From Scatocola faecipullorum (lineage in GTDB: Bacteria > Pseudomonadota > Alphaproteobacteria > RF32 > CAG-239): a stretch of DNA of 64,000 nucleotides. Under the pieces are notes generated by a model. That model saw only the letters and a list, made by a program, of their open reading frames with translations, did no database searches and had not been told where the DNA came from. The position numbers and the translations under genes are program-made. The stretch lies in contig DVNC01000029.1 of the NCBI GenBank assembly GCA_018714685.1, forward strand, positions 18,586 to 82,585, given 5' to 3'. This document shows positions 61,802 through 64,000 of this stretch, piece after piece; within the stretch, counting starts at the first letter, position 1; each line of letters starts with the position of its first letter.

Positions 61802-62480
61802 CCCAGTCCCCGGTATCCTCTAACAAATCGGGAATGTTCGGCGCTGCTTTGGAGATACAGGAGACACTGCGGCTCAGCCAGAGGAAAAATTCGGTGAATT
61901 TCAAACCGGTCAGCCGTTTCGGCGCCATCAGCGAAAATTTTGCCAGCTTTTCCAAATTGGCTCCCTGCGTTCCCACGGCATGAACCACCACTTTTTTGTT
62001 CTTCTGTGCATAACGGCACTTTTCGGCAATGATTTCCCAGTCATAATCCGTCGGTTCACCGTCGCTGATAAGAAAAATCCAAGGCCGTTTGGAGGTAATG
62101 CCGCAGCTGTCATACAAACATTTCTGCTCTTCAATCTTCTGCAGCGCCAGTTCCATGGCTTTGCCCAGCGGCGTCAAACCGCCGGCTTCCATTGTCGGCG
62201 CGGTAAAGTTCATCGCGTCAATCCAGTCAGACGAAATAACCGCTTCGTCTTTGCCGAAAGCCTTAATAATCAGCAGCTGCACCCGCGAACTGGCGTCAAT
62301 ATCTTCTTTCAGCTCTTTCTCCAGGGCTTTCAGACCTGCATTAAGCTGTTTAATCGGTTCGCCGCGCATGGAGCCGGAACAGTCCAGAACCAAAACGCAG
62401 GGCGTGCGCTCATTGGCATTATCGGCAAATTCCACATAGGGAATCATTTCATCAACAAATTTATCGTCGCCGGACATCAC
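61782..62480 (-). CDS. TerY-like von Willebrand factor A protein
   Basis: 232 residues with an intact MIDAS: DCSGS (33-37), a Thr in AGGLTPLG, and SDGEPTDY. These are the hallmarks of TerY. Paired with PP2C and kinase it forms the TerY-P triad known from Ter-type stress-response loci. No terB, terC, terD or terZ genes are in the window. It is the first gene of the operon. Confidence 0.88.
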   Translation of the reverse strand: MMSGDDKFVDEMIPYVEFADNANERTPCVLVLDCSGSMRGEPIKQLNAGLKALEKELKEDIDASSRVQLLIIKAFGKDEAVISSDWIDAMNFTAPTMEAGGLTPLGKAMELALQKIEEQKCLYDSCGITSKRPWIFLISDGEPTDYDWEIIAEKCRYAQKNKKVVVHAVGTQGANLEKLAKFSLMAPKRLTGLKFTEFFLWLSRSVSCISKAAPNIPDLLEDTGDWDENKQY

Positions 62481-62488
62481 TCACTCCT

Positions 62489-62623
62489 TTAATAGCGCGG
62501 ATATTTATGCGGATAGCCGCTTCCCTCAATCGGTTCCGGATTGGACACTTTGCCGCAGCCGCTGACTTCCAGCACCATCAGGGAAATTAAGACAAGAGAC
62601 ACTAATTTAAAAAAGTTTTTCAT
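62489..62623 (-). CDS. Small lipoprotein, LptM-like
   Basis: 44 residues: MKNFFKLVSLVLISLMVLEV then lipobox-like VSGC (C23) and a short Pro/Tyr-rich tail ending YPHKYPRY. The CG-x-Pro-rich tail and terminal YPRxYP pattern resemble LptM/YifL lipoproteins found beside argH-lysA. AAGG lies 7 nt upstream of the ATG. It could belong to the triad operon (8 bp from the vWA start), as an upstream gene. Confidence 0.6.
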   Translation of the reverse strand: MKNFFKLVSLVLISLMVLEVSGCGKVSNPEPIEGSGYPHKYPRY

Positions 62624-62719
62624 TTCTTAACCTTTTTGTTGTCTGATAAGCAATTATATAAATATATACTCTCAAAGCAACCGAAATACAAAAACTAAAA
62701 ATCAGTTATTAATAGGCAG

Positions 62720-63262
62720 ATGATAAAAAAATATCTAAACATAGCATTGGCGGTTTTTGTCCTTGGCGGCTGGGGCGGCCTTTTCAAGCCGGATCCGGTC
62801 AATATTTATGCCGAACCCCGGGCGTTGCCCCAGCGGGAGATGTTTCGTTTTGCCGAAAACGGAGAGGCTTATAAACTGAATGATTTCAAAGATCAGTTTG
62901 TCATTGCCAATTTTTGGTCGCGTTATTGTTCGCCCTGCCTGCGGGAGCTTGATAATCTGAATAACTTCAGCAAAAAGGTTGCCGATAACGGCATTAAGGT
63001 TGTTATTATTTCTCCTGCAAGTGAATGGCACAGTCTTGAAGAACAGCAGAAGTTTTTGCAGAAATACGGTGCGCCGGATTTGGATTTTTACGTTGACAAG
63101 AAAGGTGACCTTTCCGCCGACCTGGGAATTTTTACCTCGCCGAACACGGTTCTGATAAACCGCCACGGTAAGGAAATCGGCCGTATCCGCGGCTCCGTCG
63201 AATGGGACGATGACGAGGTTATTGAATATATTTATAAAATAAAAGCGCAAAACAACCAGTAA
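62720..63262 (+). CDS. TlpA-family thiol-disulfide oxidoreductase
   Basis: 180 residues. An N-terminal signal anchor (about 5-20) is followed by a thioredoxin fold with active site YCSPCL (CxxC) and cis-Pro TSPNTVLI. It would keep periplasmic thiols reduced, for example in cytochrome c maturation or protein folding. It diverges from the LptM-like gene; in many alphaproteobacteria argH lies between them. The next gene is 11 bp downstream. Confidence 0.88.
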   Translation: MIKKYLNIALAVFVLGGWGGLFKPDPVNIYAEPRALPQREMFRFAENGEAYKLNDFKDQFVIANFWSRYCSPCLRELDNLNNFSKKVADNGIKVVIISPASEWHSLEEQQKFLQKYGAPDLDFYVDKKGDLSADLGIFTSPNTVLINRHGKEIGRIRGSVEWDDDEVIEYIYKIKAQNNQ

Positions 63263-63273
63263 AAGGACCGACT

Positions 63274-63699
63274 ATGCCTGAAAAACTATATATCAGCTGG
63301 GATGAATTCCACCGGCACACCCGTGAATTAGCCCAAAAGCTTAAAGCCAATAATTACAGCAAAATCGTTGCCGTCAGCCGCGGCGGACTGCTCCCGGCCG
63401 GAATTCTCGCCTATGAGCTGAACATTCGCAATGTCGAAGTTATCAATATGAGCAGTTATGACGGTGAAACCCAACGTCAGGATAAGGATATTACCGTAAA
63501 GGCAGATATCGGCACGGTGGATGAGCAAACCCTGATTGTCGATGATATTTCCGATACCGGCAAAACCTTTAATCTTCTGCGTCCCAGATTTCCCCGGGCC
63601 GCTTTTGTCAGCGTCTATGCAAAACGGCAGGGAACCGCCGCGGTGGATGTCTATGTCAGGGATATTCCCGACGTTTGGCTGGTTTTCCCTTGGGATTAA
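63274..63699 (+). CDS. gpt: Xanthine-guanine phosphoribosyltransferase
   Basis: 141 residues closely following E. coli Gpt: ISWDEFHRHTRELAQKL, IVAVSRGGLLPAGILAYEL, MSSYDGE, PRPP loop LIVDDISDTGKT and terminal VRDIPDVWLVFPWD. Salvages xanthine and guanine. AAAGGA precedes the ATG. Downstream of tlpA, probably co-transcribed. Confidence 0.9.
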   Translation: MPEKLYISWDEFHRHTRELAQKLKANNYSKIVAVSRGGLLPAGILAYELNIRNVEVINMSSYDGETQRQDKDITVKADIGTVDEQTLIVDDISDTGKTFNLLRPRFPRAAFVSVYAKRQGTAAVDVYVRDIPDVWLVFPWD

Positions 63700-63767
63700 A
63701 CAAGCTCTACTATACGTTATGCTTGCGGATGTTTGCGTAGAACACAGGTATGAGGTATCTCTTTACC

Positions 63768-63944
63768 GTCATTCGGCTTTTTTTACAATTATCTTGGTTT
63801 TCTTTTTATGCCACTACCCGGCTTTTCTTGTTTATGTCATTGTCCGGTTTTTCTTATTTATGTCATTTCCCGACGCTCTTCTCTTTCAGTCATTGCCCGA
63901 CTTCTTTTTTATTTATGTCATTGCCCGACTTGATCGGGCAATCT
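63768..63944 (+). repeat. Degenerate tandem repeat of about 27 bp
   Basis: Six units start near 63768, 63810, 63836, 63862, 63889 and 63917; consensus GTCATTNCCCGACTTTTCTT with pyrimidine-rich tails. The last unit is a palindrome (ATTGCCCGA-cttga-TCGGGCAAT). No credible ORF lies in 63700-64000. Confidence 0.75.
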
Positions 63945-63973
63945 GTCTGCGGCTGCGGTTGTCTCGTTTTAGG

Positions 63974-63996
63974 ATACTCCGGTCAAGCCGGAGTAT
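63974..63996. repeat. Intergenic palindrome at the right edge
   Basis: ATACTCCGG-tcaag-CCGGAGTAT followed by GACA; same design as the palindromic unit at 63920-63942 (GTCAT plus 9-bp arms and a CTTGA-type loop, here in the opposite orientation), so likely another member of one repeat family. Confidence 0.7.
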
Positions 63997-64000
63997 GACA

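Overview
The window reads as a chromosomal segment of an alphaproteobacterium of moderate GC content. Supporting markers are the dnaN-dnaA-rpsT-enoyl-CoA hydratase-mutM block, a ribbon-helix-helix protein and J-domain protein of Rhodospirillales type, a PAS sensor related to the DivL-type kinases, an ELM1/DUF1022 protein, cmk-rpsA, and a dnaK promoter matching the alphaproteobacterial heat-shock consensus. A probable rhodoquinone methyltransferase (RquA) and a decayed UbiB-like protein suggest a low-oxygen, possibly host-associated lineage. That lifestyle is inference, and no rRNA is present to place the organism.

Layout. 1-6 kb: replication and repair core on the minus strand (dnaN partial, dnaA, rpsT, echA-like, small exported protein, mutM). 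5-17.8 kb: mostly envelope and lineage-specific genes, including a UbiB-like pseudoenzyme, gpsA, a LonC-type protease, two membrane-anchored helical-repeat proteins, a degenerate EEP-fold membrane protein and a PAS sensor that stops before its kinase. 17.9-31.3 kb: housekeeping (tsaB, dnaK, thymidine/AMP phosphorylase family, dnaJ, tsf, rpsB, parE) plus a 936-residue unknown protein. 31.4-45.5 kb: accessory region with two acetyltransferases, a MerR operon with a textbook 19-bp-spacer operator, tRNA genes followed by unusual repeat elements, a paralogous pair of Cys-rich exported proteins, an orphan DotB/PilT-like ATPase, an exported nitroreductase and a large autotransporter. 45.5-51.6 kb: rpsA, cmk, then a tight five-gene operon ending in rquA. 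51.6-58.1 kb: chaperone, lipoproteins, ELM1, SH3 and M20 peptidase genes, another tRNA with a repeat element, and a frameshifted membrane gene. 58.1-64 kb: flavin oxidoreductase, a kinase-PP2C-vWA (TerY-P type) signalling triad, an LptM-like lipoprotein, TlpA, gpt, and an intergenic palindrome/tandem-repeat tract.

The least explained signal is a family of about 100-200 bp elements placed directly 3' of tRNA genes. Three of them (tRNA-Arg-ACG, tRNA-Arg-CCT, tRNA-Ala-GGC) end with a second copy of that tRNA's own 3' end, and two of these copies (both tRNA-Arg) also repeat the downstream hairpin. Their interiors share motifs and a hairpin whose stem sequence changes with pairing preserved. Other signals worth checking are nine GANTC (CcrM-type) sites within 171 bp upstream of the autotransporter, an A7 tract that breaks a membrane gene, and three proteins that keep a recognisable enzyme fold but lack catalytic motifs or the catalytic domain.
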